A DNA stretch of 64,000 nucleotides from positions 1 to 64,000 of the forward strand of contig NZ_JABEQE010000020.1 in the NCBI RefSeq assembly GCF_014174375.1, given 5' to 3'. The notes below the pieces were generated by a model. It searched no databases. It saw only the letters and a program-made list of their open reading frames with translations, and was not told where the DNA came from. Position numbers and translations under genes: made by a program. Source of the stretch: Gluconacetobacter asukensis (GTDB lineage Bacteria; Pseudomonadota; Alphaproteobacteria; Acetobacterales; Acetobacteraceae). This document shows, one piece after another, positions 1 to 9,292 of the stretch (its first letter is position 1; the number at the start of each line of letters is the position of its first letter).

Positions 1-1
1 C

Positions 2-280
2 GCCGCGAAGGCGTTCGCCGGCGCCAAGCTGGTGAAAGCGTTCAATCACCTGATTGCCGCCACCCTGGCGACCGATCCGGTCGTCGAGGGCGGCCACCGG
101 GTCGTCTTTCTGTCGAGTGACGATGAGGATGCGACCGTTCCCGTGGTGGCCCTGGCCAAACAACTCGGGTTCGCACCCGTCAAGCTGGGAAAACTCAACG
201 AGGGTGGCGCATTAGTGCATGCACGCGGCCGCATTTGGGGACCGCTCATTTTCCAGGATTTGTTCAAGAAGGAACAGTAA
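2..280 (+). CDS. NAD(P)-binding reductase-like protein, C-terminal part (5' end outside window)
   Basis: The reading frame is open from the first bases of the window, so the gene begins upstream. About 92 residues remain. The text resembles the C-terminal half of NADPH-dependent F420-reductase-like (ProC/NADP_oxidored type) proteins: an AKLVKAFNHL segment, a VFLSSDDEDA segment and a Gly-rich tail ending in GPLIFQDLFKKEQ. Proteins of this family bind NAD(P)H with an N-terminal Rossmann fold, which is not visible here. Substrate unknown. An internal GTG at 32 is not a plausible true start, because homology-like sequence continues upstream of it. Confidence 0.6.
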   Translation, partial: AAKAFAGAKLVKAFNHLIAATLATDPVVEGGHRVVFLSSDDEDATVPVVALAKQLGFAPVKLGKLNEGGALVHARGRIWGPLIFQDLFKKEQ

Positions 281-605
281 TCGATCTACAACCGTCTGAT
301 ACCGGCATAGCCTCCGACATTGTATTTCTGACGACCGGGATGTTCAGTCTGGAGAAGCTTTCCATGCGGGAATTGTCGATCAAAAATGTCTCAATTCCCA
401 CTCCTTTCATTCCGGTTTTCACCCCGTTTGCATCCGTATTACTGTCAAATCAGCCAGCAGGACGTGGGAATGAAATAGATCGATAAGACCTCACAGTGAA
501 CGACGACAATACTCGTCCAAGCCTTCTCCTACATGCCGCATCACATTATCCGACGACGGCAATGAACTGACTGCGAATGTCGTGCTGAAATAGGCACAGA
601 ATCAT

Positions 606-840
606 GGCATGCAATGGCGCTACATTGCCCCCAAGCCGGCCCAGACAGAATGGCTATGTTGAGAGCTTCAATGGCCGAATGCGAGACGAACTTCTGAACA
701 AGACAATCTTTACAAGCATGGCCTAGGCCCTCGCCGTCATCTCAGCCTAGAAAACCGACTACAACACCGCCAGGCCGTATTCGGCCTTGGGATATCAGAC
801 CCCGACGGCGCGCACCGCACCATTCAAGGCAATGGGGCCA
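606..840 (+). pseudogene. IS3-family transposase (OrfB) relic
   Basis: In the frame from 649 the sequence reads [19 protein letters not shown], the highly conserved C-terminal catalytic block of IS3-family (IS51/IS407 group) OrfB around the last acidic residue of the DDE triad. The upstream half ([10 protein letters not shown]) is one base out of frame, and stop codons interrupt the downstream part (TAG near 723 and 750). Only the last quarter of a transposase remains. It is dead by frameshift and stop codons, and marks an old insertion in this accessory segment. The rest of 281-1064 shows no gene I can support. Confidence 0.7.
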
Positions 841-1064
841 GGATCGGAGCCCGGAGCGGGGCGGAGATCCTAACCCCATTGCACACTCTACAACTAAGGG
901 CTTAACTTTCCCCGAAGGGCTACTTTCCGTTGGATGAAAGGCCTATACTTGATCGCCCGATATTTCGTTGGCCTTCCCAGGAAACCTCTGCCGTCGCAGC
1001 CTTCCGTCATTACTCCCAAAGTATGTTTGAAGCCTTTTTGAATGAGGTTTAATGATACTCGATA

Positions 1065-1994
1065 TCATCGGGTAATATCTGGAACGAGAACAATCTTTCC
1101 GGGCTGCCTGGATCTTTCCTTCAAAGCATCTTGAGCGATTGCAGCGTCCGCCAAGGCAAACGACACAGCAACTTTGACGTTGAGAGACCCGGCTTCAACC
1201 AGATCGACGAGCCGGGCAAGTATTCGGGTATCTGGGCGGGCGAATACGGTTGTTACCCCAGGGCCGCCATCCGCTATCGAACAGACTCTCGCGCCTGGGA
1301 TTGCTACAGCCATAGCTGTCGCCAACGAGCCATGGCCCGCGCAATCCACGATAGCCGTCACGCCAGCGGGGGCGTGCTTTCTAACCTGTTCAGCGACGTC
1401 GTCGCCGTACTGGATGGGTAGCGCTCCGATCGACGTCACATAGTTTTGGTGTGAGACAGAGGCACTTCCAATTACGGTGGCGCCTGACCCCACCGCCAAC
1501 TGTGTCGCCAACGAGCCGACGGCTCCTGACGCACCGAGTACGAGAACGACATCCGCGTCGGATACACGCAGGGTGTCAACAACCGAACGATAGGCCGTTA
1601 ACCCGGCGAGTGGGAGCCCAGCCGCTTCGCCCCATGAAGCATTCCTTGGCTTTCGCCATAAGCGCTCTACAGGCACACTCACCAGTTCCGCATAAGTACC
1701 ACTGTGCAGGATTTCCTGATGCGTATAGGCAATGACTTCATCGCCCGGCTGAAATTCGATGACGCCGGCTCCTACGCGTTCGACGATTCCGGCGAGATCC
1801 CATCCGGGCACGACGGGAAACCATGTCTCCATAAAACTCTCACCAAAGCCGGCCTGCAATGCGACATCGGCCGGATTGATTGCTGCGGCCATCATGCGGA
1901 CAATCACGGCATTCTGCGACAGCTTCGGCTCTGGCAATTCGCCGTATTCGAGGACTTCAGATCCGCCGAATCTCTTATAAGAAACGCCCTTCAT
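1065..1994 (-). CDS. NADP-dependent quinone oxidoreductase-type MDR protein
   Basis: A 309-residue medium-chain dehydrogenase/reductase of the zinc-free quinone-oxidoreductase branch. Visible are the GroES-like N-terminus (SYKRFGGSEVLEYGELPEP), the INPADVALQAG segment, and the Rossmann motif VLVLGASGAVGSLATQLA (AxxGxxG type). No catalytic zinc Cys/His set is present, as expected for this branch, which reduces quinones or enones with NADPH. It lies 10 bases downstream of an NTF2-like gene on the same strand, so the two are probably one operon. The divergent Rrf2 regulator at 2575 is the likely controller (inference). Confidence 0.85.
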   Translation of the reverse strand: MKGVSYKRFGGSEVLEYGELPEPKLSQNAVIVRMMAAAINPADVALQAGFGESFMETWFPVVPGWDLAGIVERVGAGVIEFQPGDEVIAYTHQEILHSGTYAELVSVPVERLWRKPRNASWGEAAGLPLAGLTAYRSVVDTLRVSDADVVLVLGASGAVGSLATQLAVGSGATVIGSASVSHQNYVTSIGALPIQYGDDVAEQVRKHAPAGVTAIVDCAGHGSLATAMAVAIPGARVCSIADGGPGVTTVFARPDTRILARLVDLVEAGSLNVKVAVSFALADAAIAQDALKERSRQPGKIVLVPDITR

Positions 1995-2004
1995 GTCGCT
2001 TCTC

Positions 2005-2478
2005 CTAGAAGGCCATCGGAAGGTCGAGATAGATACGATGGTGCGCTATCATCCAATGTCCATCGATTTTTTTTAGAATCGGACGATAATAACCGGTCTC
2101 TATCGGGGCGATCGTTCCTTGCGCACCATAGGCTCCTTCCGGCCAACCCCCTTCAGGCTTTTCCGCACCAACGACGTTGAACACTACGAACTGGGCGTCA
2201 AGCATCCCGGTGTCACCATTCACTTCGATGATCGGGTCATGGGTGGTGTGATGGCTCCATCCACGCGGCGGATGTGGCTTCATCATCGTGGTCACGGCCG
2301 CGCCAATGGCTTCCGACCCGATCAACTCGCCAAGCGGCTCGGGCGTCCCTGCATTGTTATAAAATATCTCCACCTTGCCTTCTGGCACGAAGAGTTCGGC
2401 CATTGCCGCTCCGTCTCGGTGATCGGCTGCCCGAACATATCGAGCCATCAACTGCTGAATTTCACGTTCATCGGACAT
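2005..2478 (-). CDS. NTF2-like / SnoaL-like nuclear transport factor 2 family protein
   Basis: 157 residues with the layout of small alpha+beta-cone proteins: N-terminal helices (EIQQLMARYVRAADHRDGAAMAELF), then strands ending in YYRPILKKIDGHWMIAHHRI. Family members bind or transform small hydrophobic molecules (ketosteroid isomerase and SnoaL types), but nothing here fixes the substrate. The start at 2478 has an AAGGA ribosome site eight bases upstream. First gene of a probable two-gene operon with the MDR oxidoreductase, divergent from an Rrf2 regulator. Confidence 0.8.
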   Translation of the reverse strand: MSDEREIQQLMARYVRAADHRDGAAMAELFVPEGKVEIFYNNAGTPEPLGELIGSEAIGAAVTTMMKPHPPRGWSHHTTHDPIIEVNGDTGMLDAQFVVFNVVGAEKPEGGWPEGAYGAQGTIAPIETGYYRPILKKIDGHWMIAHHRIYLDLPMAF

Positions 2479-2515
2479 GGTAAGTTTCCTTGAAGAGAAG
2501 TGATCCTATCATAGA

Positions 2516-2539
2516 TGCATATTTCGCGCTTGATATGCA
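2516..2539. promoter_or_regulatory. Candidate Rrf2 operator in divergent promoter
   Basis: The intergenic space between the NTF2-like gene and the Rrf2 gene is AT-rich and carries an inverted repeat, TGCATAT-N10-ATATGCA. A further half-site-like run (GATACATATTGAT) lies 10 bases on, before the ribosome site of the regulator. Rrf2 proteins bind such short dyads near their own promoters, so autoregulation plus control of the divergent operon is likely. This is inference from position and symmetry. Confidence 0.45.
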
Positions 2540-2574
2540 ATGATAAAAGATACATATTGATCGGCAAGGAGCAG

Positions 2575-3021
2575 ATGATGATCGATGTCCGTTTCCCAAC
2601 GGCCTTGCAGATGATGCTTAGCCTCGCGCTAGCCCAGACCGCAGGCGTCGAACGATTGAGCTCCGCCCAGTTGGCTGAGGGGATTGACTCCAACCCGACC
2701 TTTGTCAGGCGATTGCTGGTCCCCCTGATCCAGGCAGGTCTTGTTCATTCCACCATGGGACGAGATGGGGGTGTAAGTCTAAGCACCGACGCGGCCATGA
2801 TTACGCTTGGCGACATCTATAAGGCCACTATGGGGAACAAGAAGCTGTGGACCGGACGTAGCGACATCCCCCATCGTTGCCTTGTCAGCTGCAATGTCGA
2901 ACGCTTCTTTGGAAACTTGGCCGACGAGGTCGATGAGTCGGTATTAGACCTGTTGAGCAAGCGTACGCTAGCCGATGCCCTCTTGGAACTTCGCACCCTC
3001 GACGCCGCGCGCGCTCAATGA
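2575..3021 (+). CDS. Rrf2 family transcriptional regulator
   Basis: About 148 residues. Winged-helix HTH: FPTALQMMLSLALAQ, LSSAQLAEGIDSNPTFVRRLLVPLIQAGLV, then a wing with GRDGGVSLS. This is the Rrf2 signature. The C-terminal half contains CLVSCNVERFF, but the three closely spaced cysteines of IscR/NsrR iron-sulfur sensors are not all present, so an Fe-S cluster is uncertain; single-Cys redox or electrophile sensing (YwnA/CymR-like) is possible. Start chosen at 2575 (or 2578) because GGAG sits just upstream; an in-frame ATG at 2515 overlaps the operator-like dyad. Confidence 0.85.
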   Translation: MMIDVRFPTALQMMLSLALAQTAGVERLSSAQLAEGIDSNPTFVRRLLVPLIQAGLVHSTMGRDGGVSLSTDAAMITLGDIYKATMGNKKLWTGRSDIPHRCLVSCNVERFFGNLADEVDESVLDLLSKRTLADALLELRTLDAARAQ

Positions 3022-3030
3022 AGATAATCG

Positions 3031-3969
3031 CTACCGGCTGCGCCGACGGATGGTAGCCACATGGTCAGATGTCCTCTTGCGACGCGCTTCTTCGATAAAT
3101 GAGATCAAGGCACGCAATCCGGCGGATTGAAATCGGCGGCTTGGATAATAGAGACACAGCCCTGCTGATGTGGGAACAAAGCCATCTAGGACCCGGCGAA
3201 GTTTCCCGTCACGAACGCTCTCACCGATCCACCATTCGGCCAAATAGGCTAGGCCCGCCCCAGCCAGCGCAGCCTCCAGCGTCAAGCTTGCGTCATCAAG
3301 GGTAAGCCTTCCCGGCACATCGAGCGTGACAATCCGCCCATCCTGCTCGAACTCCCAGCGATACATGCTCCCGCTGGGCATCCTCGCACGAATGCAGGTA
3401 TGGCGCAGCAGGTCCTGAGGCGTCTCAGGCGCTGCCTTACCCTCGAAATAAGCTGGCGACCCAACCACGGCAGATCCCTGTATTGGCTCCAGACGGACGG
3501 CAATCATATCGCCAGGCACCGCGTCACCCGGTCTCACGCCCGCATCGAAACCCTCAGCCACTATGTCGATCGGGCGGTCTTCCGTCACGAGATCCACCTG
3601 CATCTCGGGATAAAGACGCACAAAATCCAAAATAATGGGGGAGAGAATACGTCGTGCTGCTCCAACGGAACTATTGATTCGCAATATGCCGGCAGGTCTA
3701 TCCCGATGGTTGTTGACAGTCTCCATCGCATGATTGATCACACCCACGGCCGGTTCGATTTCCGCGAGGAATTGCTCTCCGGCATGTGTCGGAGAGACGC
3801 TACGCGTCGTCCGGTTGAACAGGCGAACGCCCAACCTTGCTTCGAGCCCCGCGATTGTCTGGCTAAGTGCCGTTGGGGAAACGCCAAGGTCAGAGGACGC
3901 GGCGCGGAAACTTCGTCGCGTGGCGACTGCCATTGCCGCCTCAAGCTCCACGATCCCGATTTTCCGCAT
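3031..3969 (-). CDS. LysR family transcriptional regulator
   Basis: 312 residues. N-terminal winged HTH ([41 protein letters not shown]) followed by the periplasmic-binding-like effector domain, with segments typical of the CrgA/AaeR-like group ([29 protein letters not shown]-type motif absent). It is divergent from the aldehyde dehydrogenase gene at 4071 with a 101-base AT-rich gap, the usual arrangement for a LysR activator and its target (inference). The effector cannot be read from sequence. Confidence 0.9.
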   Translation of the reverse strand: MRKIGIVELEAAMAVATRRSFRAASSDLGVSPTALSQTIAGLEARLGVRLFNRTTRSVSPTHAGEQFLAEIEPAVGVINHAMETVNNHRDRPAGILRINSSVGAARRILSPIILDFVRLYPEMQVDLVTEDRPIDIVAEGFDAGVRPGDAVPGDMIAVRLEPIQGSAVVGSPAYFEGKAAPETPQDLLRHTCIRARMPSGSMYRWEFEQDGRIVTLDVPGRLTLDDASLTLEAALAGAGLAYLAEWWIGESVRDGKLRRVLDGFVPTSAGLCLYYPSRRFQSAGLRALISFIEEARRKRTSDHVATIRRRSR

Positions 3970-4070
3970 TATCCAGATTCCTGCATCACTTCATGAATGA
4001 TAATACGGATTATAATGGACATTCGTAAGCCCTATATCTTGCGTAGTCGCTCCGGTCAGGAAAAATTGAG

Positions 4071-5495
4071 ATGCAAGAGATTACTCACGTCTACATTGAT
4101 GGCCAGTTCATCGAGCCACATGGAACCGAGCTGTTCGATTTGCACAACCCAACAACCGGGGAAGTATTCGGCCACGTCAGGCTGGGAGATGTGCATGACA
4201 CAAGAGCCGCCATTGCAGCAGCGAAGCGCGCGTTTCCGGAATGGTCGCGAACTACGAAGGCGGAACGCATTTCCCTTCTGCATCGTCTTCACGACGCGAT
4301 GGAGGCCAAGAAAGACGCCCTGCTGGATGCGATCATTCTTGAGTACGGCGCACCGATCTCTCGATCGACCTGGATGGCCGCTTACGCATCAAGTAGCTTC
4401 CTGGATGCAGCGCGTACCCTGGAAGGTTTCGATCTGACTCAACGGATTGGTACCGCGGAACTCATAATGGAGCCCGTCGGCGTGAGCGGGCTGATCACGC
4501 CTTGGAACAGCAATGCCGGCTTCATTTGCAACAAGCTTGCCTATGCGCTGGCCGCTGGATGCACTGCCGTCATTAAGCCTAGCGAGATGAGCGCTGCTCA
4601 AACGCAGGTCGTGCTTGAAGCATTGCATGAGGCAGGCGCGCCTGCCGGCCTGTTCAATATCGTCAATGGACGAGGCGACGTGGTGGGCGCTGAAATCTCC
4701 GCAAATCCTGACATATCAAAAATCTCATTCACCGGCTCCACCGCGGTTGGGAAGTCGATCTTGTGTGCCGCCGCCGACACCCTGAAGCGCGTGACCTTGG
4801 AACTCGGCGGCAAATCGCCCACGGTGATCCTTGACGACGCCGACTTCGCCAAGGCAATTCCGCTGGCGCTTGAGACAGGCTTCGCGAACAGTGGCCAGGC
4901 CTGCATTGCCGGCAGCCGTATCCTCGTCCCTGCCTCGCGGCTTGATGAAGCGCTCGCGGAGACGCAGATCGCCCTTGAAAAAATAAAAGCAGGCAACCCG
5001 CGCGACGCCGGTACGACCATTGGGCCGATGGTAAGTCAGACTCAATACGAGCGGGTCCAGCACTACATTCGGCTCGGCATCGAGGAAGGCGCCACCATCG
5101 TCGCCGGTGGCGAAGGGCACCCCGACGGCCTCGGCGGCTACTTCGTGAGGCCGACAATCTTCGCCAACGTCACCAATGACATGACAATCGCTAGGGAGGA
5201 AATTTTCGGACCGGTGCTGTGCATCCTGACCTATAAGAATGAGGCAGAAGCGATCTCAATCGCCAACGACACGCGCTATGGGTTACAGGCCTATGTCATC
5301 TCCTCCGACCTAGATCGGGCGACGGCAGTAGCCGGCCAGATCCAGGCAGGGCGTATTGTTATCAACGGCGCACCACACGATCCCACCGTACCGTTCGGCG
5401 GGTTCAAACAGTCGGGCATCGGCCGCGAGTACGGCGTCTTTGGACTCCAGGCCTATTTGGAGCCGAAGGCTGTTCTGGGCGCGGCTTCGGCATGA
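4071..5495 (+). CDS. NAD(P)-dependent aldehyde dehydrogenase family protein
   Basis: 474 residues, the usual length for the ALDH superfamily, which oxidises aldehydes to carboxylates in the cytosol. The general base is Glu244 in LELGGKSP and the nucleophile is Cys278 in SGQACIAGSR, 34 residues apart as in characterised ALDHs. The cofactor-binding TPWNSNAG and FTGSTAVGK segments and the C-terminal FGGFKQSGIGRE block are intact. Its stop overlaps the next start (ATGA), so it is translationally coupled to a carboxymuconolactone-decarboxylase-like protein. Likely regulated by the divergent LysR at 3031-3969. Confidence 0.92.
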   Translation: MQEITHVYIDGQFIEPHGTELFDLHNPTTGEVFGHVRLGDVHDTRAAIAAAKRAFPEWSRTTKAERISLLHRLHDAMEAKKDALLDAIILEYGAPISRSTWMAAYASSSFLDAARTLEGFDLTQRIGTAELIMEPVGVSGLITPWNSNAGFICNKLAYALAAGCTAVIKPSEMSAAQTQVVLEALHEAGAPAGLFNIVNGRGDVVGAEISANPDISKISFTGSTAVGKSILCAAADTLKRVTLELGGKSPTVILDDADFAKAIPLALETGFANSGQACIAGSRILVPASRLDEALAETQIALEKIKAGNPRDAGTTIGPMVSQTQYERVQHYIRLGIEEGATIVAGGEGHPDGLGGYFVRPTIFANVTNDMTIAREEIFGPVLCILTYKNEAEAISIANDTRYGLQAYVISSDLDRATAVAGQIQAGRIVINGAPHDPTVPFGGFKQSGIGREYGVFGLQAYLEPKAVLGAASA

Positions 5496-5896
5496 AAGAG
5501 GAGCTTGCTGAAGGCGCCCGCGTCTACGCCGAGTTGAGGGGGAAGGCCAGGGCGACGCAAATGCAGGAGCTGGCTCACGGAATCGGCGCAGAGGCTGTCA
5601 TCGCTGGCCTGTCGCTGGAGTTCATCTTCGGCAAAGTGTGGAGTCGTGATGGGCTGGATCGCAAGCATCGAAGCCTTGTAACGATCGCCGTTCTGGTCGC
5701 TCTGCGCCAGACATCTGAGTTGCAAAACCATTTTCGTATCGGCCTGACGAACGGTCTGACTCAGGCCGAGATCGAAGAAGCCATCGTGCAAACAGCCCCG
5801 TATGCCGGTTTTCCAGCAGCTTGGACTGCTGCACAGGCCTTCGTGAACCTGACACAAGATCGTAGCAACACATCAGACAAAGATGCGGGTGACTGA
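5492..5896 (+). CDS. Carboxymuconolactone decarboxylase-like (AhpD-fold) protein
   Basis: 134 residues, all-helical AhpD/CMD fold. Family landmarks are DRKHRSLVTIAVLVAL, ELQNHFRIGLTNGLTQAEIEEAI and the C-terminal AYAGFPAAWTA-like block (here APYAGFPAAWTAAQAF). The CxxC redox pair of AhpD is absent, so it belongs to the 4-carboxymuconolactone decarboxylase (PcaC-like) side, acting on aromatic ring-cleavage lactones or related molecules. Overlaps the ALDH gene by four bases; the pair suggests a small aromatic or aldehyde catabolic operon. Confidence 0.85.
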   Translation: MKEELAEGARVYAELRGKARATQMQELAHGIGAEAVIAGLSLEFIFGKVWSRDGLDRKHRSLVTIAVLVALRQTSELQNHFRIGLTNGLTQAEIEEAIVQTAPYAGFPAAWTAAQAFVNLTQDRSNTSDKDAGD

Positions 5897-6053
5897 CACA
5901 AGCGTAGAATAACGGATCTCTCGGCGAAATGATGATTCCAAAGACCGCTCTACGATGCCTCGCTCGGCGAAATGATCTGCCGGAATCGCAGCGGCAAAAT
6001 CGCATTGCAGTTCCTTGTCACAGTGTCAGCAAAAAAATCGGGTAGTCGGGACC

Positions 6054-6980
6054 ATGCAAGTCGCGGAGTTCGGTTATTTTCTAGCAGTTATTGAAGCTGG
6101 AAGTTTCGGCAGGGCCGCGCATGCTTTGCAGTTGCAGGTATCAACCCTCAGCCGCGCCGTTGGCCGACTTGAGGACAGGCTCGGAGTCACGTTGATAGAA
6201 AGGACATCGACCGGAATCCGACTCACCTCGCCGGGTCGCCTTGCCCTTCGTCACGTTCGCCGTGTCTTAGTCGAGACTAATGCCTTGAAAGAAATTCTCG
6301 GTCGATCCAGTGCTGGAGAAATAGGCGATATCCGCTTAGGCTTCCACCTGCCGCCCGTGAATAGCCTTCTAGCTGACCTGCTTCTGGAGTGGCGTAAAAT
6401 CCACCCTGGCGTCAGCGTGACACCCCATGAAGCGGGTGAAAGCACTCTTCATGCCGCGCTAACCAGCCGCCGAATCGATGCTGCTCTGGTGCCGGATTTC
6501 CTGCTGCACTGTTATGAGACGGGTTCCCCGGTGTATTCTGAACTCCTGATGGCAGTCTTGCCGACCGGTCATCATCTAGCGGATAAACAGGCACTGCGCT
6601 GGACCGATCTAGAAAATGAGCCTTTGCTTGCGGGGGTATGGGGAACGGATCCAACTGGTCGGGACTTCTTCGCTAACCGCTTGCCTATCGCAGGCCTACG
6701 GGTCTTCGAGGCAAGCAATATGACCGTGCTCGCCTTCGTACGTGCGGGTTACGGGATCACGATCGCGCCACAGACTTATTCTACCTTGAATCTTCCGGGC
6801 CTTACGTTTGTGCCTATCGCCGAGGAGAATGCGCACTTCGAAGTCAGCTTGGTATGGCGACCGGAGACAGAAGATCCCGTGATCGGAAAATTCGTCACAT
6901 TCATGAGGGATCAGACGAAGGCCCGCTGCAGAGCGCTGCCTTTTCGCGTTGCTTCCGAAAGCCCCTATCCGCCTCCATAA
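6054..6980 (+). CDS. LysR family transcriptional regulator
   Basis: About 308 residues from the ATG at 6054; an in-frame ATG at 6015 would add 13 unconserved residues. HTH at the N-terminus (EAGSFGRAAHALQLQVSTLSRAVGRLEDRLGVTLIERTSTGIRLT) and an effector domain with DIRLGFHLPP and the C-terminal VRAGYGITIAPQTY block. The last 80 bases overlap, tail to tail, the DUF2274 gene on the opposite strand, and the final residues (from about ARCRALPF) look unlike a LysR terminus. This junction is a likely seam between accessory DNA and the conjugative element. Confidence 0.85.
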   Translation: MQVAEFGYFLAVIEAGSFGRAAHALQLQVSTLSRAVGRLEDRLGVTLIERTSTGIRLTSPGRLALRHVRRVLVETNALKEILGRSSAGEIGDIRLGFHLPPVNSLLADLLLEWRKIHPGVSVTPHEAGESTLHAALTSRRIDAALVPDFLLHCYETGSPVYSELLMAVLPTGHHLADKQALRWTDLENEPLLAGVWGTDPTGRDFFANRLPIAGLRVFEASNMTVLAFVRAGYGITIAPQTYSTLNLPGLTFVPIAEENAHFEVSLVWRPETEDPVIGKFVTFMRDQTKARCRALPFRVASESPYPPP

Positions 6981-7152
6981 AGCGCGCGAGCATCGGCGCA
7001 ATCAGCTTCGCGGGGGCGATCTCGCTCCGACCGCTCTCACGCGCCAGCAGCCGCCCGTATTCGGCAAGATCACGATGTACGGCTGCAGGAAGTTCCACAG
7101 TGAGCCGCACCGGTTTGTCATCCGCAATCGGCCCGAGTCTGAGCTTCGTCAT
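6901..7152 (-). CDS. DUF2274 domain protein, last gene of the trb operon
   Basis: 83 residues. The core VRLTVELPAAVHRDLAEYGRLLARESGR followed by LIAPMLARFMEADRGFRK matches DUF2274, a small RHH-like protein that habitually follows trbI in alphaproteobacterial conjugative elements. Its start overlaps the trbI stop by four bases (ATGA-type coupling). The C-terminal tail after FRKQREK is atypical and lies inside the 80-base overlap with the convergent LysR gene, so the original end may have been replaced when the element joined the flanking DNA. Confidence 0.8.
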   Translation of the reverse strand: MTKLRLGPIADDKPVRLTVELPAAVHRDLAEYGRLLARESGRSEIAPAKLIAPMLARFMEADRGFRKQREKAALCSGPSSDPS

Positions 7153-8309
7153 CGGGAAACCTCCTGTCCGTAGGGGGTGAGAACCAGGTCACGATGCACC
7201 ATGACCCGCACCGGAAAGCCTGGCCGGATGATATTCGTGGGCTGGATATTCAGCGATCGCCCGACGATCTGCTCGCCGATCTGGTTGAAGCCCTGCGAGC
7301 CGCCGGTGCGCAACGCCTGGGCGATGCCATTGCCGCCGCTGATATCGGCTTCGGAACCAACGCTGAGGACGGTCGAGACCAGGGCGGCCTTGAACACCTC
7401 GCCCCAATGGTTATCGGTCTGGTCCTGCAAGCCCGCGAACCCCGCCGTATCGGCGGCCGGCTCGTTTTCCAGCACGATCGAATCCCCGGCTCCGCGCATC
7501 AGCCGGGTCCAGACCAGCAGCACGCGGGTCTCGCCATAGGCAATCTGGGAATCATAGCGGCCGATCAACTTTGCGCCCTGCGGAATCAGCAGGATGTGTC
7601 CGGTCGGGCTGTCATAAATATTCTCCGTTACCTGGGCGGTGACCTCACCGGGCAGGTCCGAACGGATGCCGGTGATCAGCGCACCGGGAATGATCGCGCC
7701 TGCTTGGAGCACATAGGGGCTGGGAATGGGTGTCAGCCTCTCGACGCTGACGGTGCGGTGATCGACCGGACCGTCGAGGAATGCCTGCTTGCGATCGGCG
7801 GGAACGCTGCTTGGCGGGACTGCGGTCGTGCCCGGTGTCACCGGCGTCGCGATATCCCGCCCCATCTGCGTCTGGGTGAACAGATGGCTGACCCGCGCGG
7901 CTTCCTGCTCTTGGGCGATACGCTGCTTCTCCGGATCGGCGGGTGCGGCCGGTGTCGCCATGCCGGGAGCACCCACGCCAGCCTTAAGCAACGGCCCGCC
8001 AAGATCGCCGGGCAGCGGCGGACCGATACGCGGCGGATGGCTATAGTCTCCCGGCAGATTGGCCAACCCGTCGGGCGTGGTGCGACTGCCGGTATTATAG
8101 AGTTCGGCATTGCTCTTCGGTGGCACCGGCCTCAGCGCCAGATAGAGCGCGCCGCCGACGCCGGTCACGGCGACGACGGCCAGCCCCACGATCACCTTGC
8201 GCGACAGCCGCGTGACCGGCGGCCGCGTCGTCCGCAGCCGCATCTCTCCAGATGGCCTGACGGCGGCCCCTGGCGTTTCGGTGCCGCCACTTCCGGCGCT
8301 TTCGCTCAT
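7149..8309 (-). CDS. trbI: TrbI/VirB10-family conjugal transfer protein
   Basis: 386 residues. A basic N-terminus is followed by one membrane segment (KVIVGLAVVAVTGVGGALYLAL), a Pro-rich periplasmic linker and the VirB10/TrbI C-terminal beta-barrel domain (YVLQAGAIIPGALITGIRSDLPGEVTAQV; LLIPQGAKLIGRYDSQI; AL.TGGSQGFNQIGEQIVGRSLNIQPT). In P-type type IV secretion systems it spans the envelope and links the inner-membrane ATPases to the outer-membrane pore. Overlaps trbG by four bases. Confidence 0.95.
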   Translation of the reverse strand: MSESAGSGGTETPGAAVRPSGEMRLRTTRPPVTRLSRKVIVGLAVVAVTGVGGALYLALRPVPPKSNAELYNTGSRTTPDGLANLPGDYSHPPRIGPPLPGDLGGPLLKAGVGAPGMATPAAPADPEKQRIAQEQEAARVSHLFTQTQMGRDIATPVTPGTTAVPPSSVPADRKQAFLDGPVDHRTVSVERLTPIPSPYVLQAGAIIPGALITGIRSDLPGEVTAQVTENIYDSPTGHILLIPQGAKLIGRYDSQIAYGETRVLLVWTRLMRGAGDSIVLENEPAADTAGFAGLQDQTDNHWGEVFKAALVSTVLSVGSEADISGGNGIAQALRTGGSQGFNQIGEQIVGRSLNIQPTNIIRPGFPVRVMVHRDLVLTPYGQEVSR

Positions 8310-9292
8310 GACCGCCGCGACCCGTCGGTGCGGACGATCCGCACCACCTGCTGGTGCTTGGCCCCCAGCCGCAACTCGGCTGCGGCAAACAGACGATCGA
8401 CGATCATCCGATTGCCGCGCACCCGATAGTTCACGAGTTGGCCGTCACCCTGCGGGCCGATGACCCACAGCGGCGGCATCTCACCCTGGGCGATGCCGGT
8501 CGGAAACTCGATGAAGACCTGCCGCCCGTCATCGAAGGCCCGCAACGGCCGCCATGGCGCCTCGTCGCCCTCGATCCGATAGCGGAAATTCAGCGCATCG
8601 AGATCGACGCCGGTCGCGACTGGCGTCGTGAGGTCCGCGTCACGATCCTGGTCGCGCAGGGCGACGATCTGGTCCTGAGGATAATCCCAGGACACCGACG
8701 CCATATAGGTCCGCTCATCGGAGCGCAGTTCCAGATGATAGGTGCGGCGGTCGGTATTGATGACCAGGTTGGTGGTCAGGTCCGGGCGCGTCGGCTTGAG
8801 CAGGATATGAATGCGCTTGGCCGCCCCTGCCCCGCTCTCGGTATCGCCGATGATCCAGCGCACGGTATCGCCGGCAGCGACCGGACCGGAGCCGACCAGC
8901 TTTTCGCCCGGCTGCAGCGCGATATCGGTGATCTCCCCCGGCGCCGCGTAGAGCTGATAGAGCGCACCCTCGGAGAACGGATAGACCTGGATTGCATTGA
9001 GATAGCCGGCCCGCGTCGGCTGGATCCGCGCCGCACTGTTGGCGCGCTCGACCCGCTGGTGCGGATCCGTCGGGTCCGGTGCCGCATGCCGAAAGGGGAT
9101 CGGCTTGAGCTGCCCCGGCAGCGGCAGGGGCTCGGGGAGTGCCACCACCTGCACCGGCTTGGGCGGCTCCGGGGTGAGAACCGCCTGCCGGGGCGTATCG
9201 TCGTATTTGATGGCAGGCGGCTTCCATGAGGAGCAGGCCGCCAGCGGCGCCAGCAGGATCATGAGCGGCGCGATGGTGTTGAAGGTGCGCAT
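8306..9292 (-). CDS. trbG: P-type conjugative transfer protein TrbG (VirB9-like lipoprotein)
   Basis: 328 residues from the ATG at 9292, where TGATG couples it to trbF. The signal peptide MRTFNTIAPLMILLAPLAAC ends in a lipobox (LAAC), so it is likely an outer-membrane lipoprotein. The VirB9/CagX domain shows ALYQLYAAPGEITDIALQPGEKLV and, at the C-terminus, YRVRGNRMIVDRLFAAAELRLG. In the transfer channel VirB9-class proteins form the outer-membrane ring with VirB10. Confidence 0.93.
   Translation of the reverse strand: MRTFNTIAPLMILLAPLAACSSWKPPAIKYDDTPRQAVLTPEPPKPVQVVALPEPLPLPGQLKPIPFRHAAPDPTDPHQRVERANSAARIQPTRAGYLNAIQVYPFSEGALYQLYAAPGEITDIALQPGEKLVGSGPVAAGDTVRWIIGDTESGAGAAKRIHILLKPTRPDLTTNLVINTDRRTYHLELRSDERTYMASVSWDYPQDQIVALRDQDRDADLTTPVATGVDLDALNFRYRIEGDEAPWRPLRAFDDGRQVFIEFPTGIAQGEMPPLWVIGPQGDGQLVNYRVRGNRMIVDRLFAAAELRLGAKHQQVVRIVRTDGSRRS

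Noticed and set aside
7194..8429. Long plus-strand ORF (411 codons) over trbI/trbG
   Set aside because: Antisense shadow of GC-rich trb genes; low-complexity Arg/Gly-rich translation with no family features.
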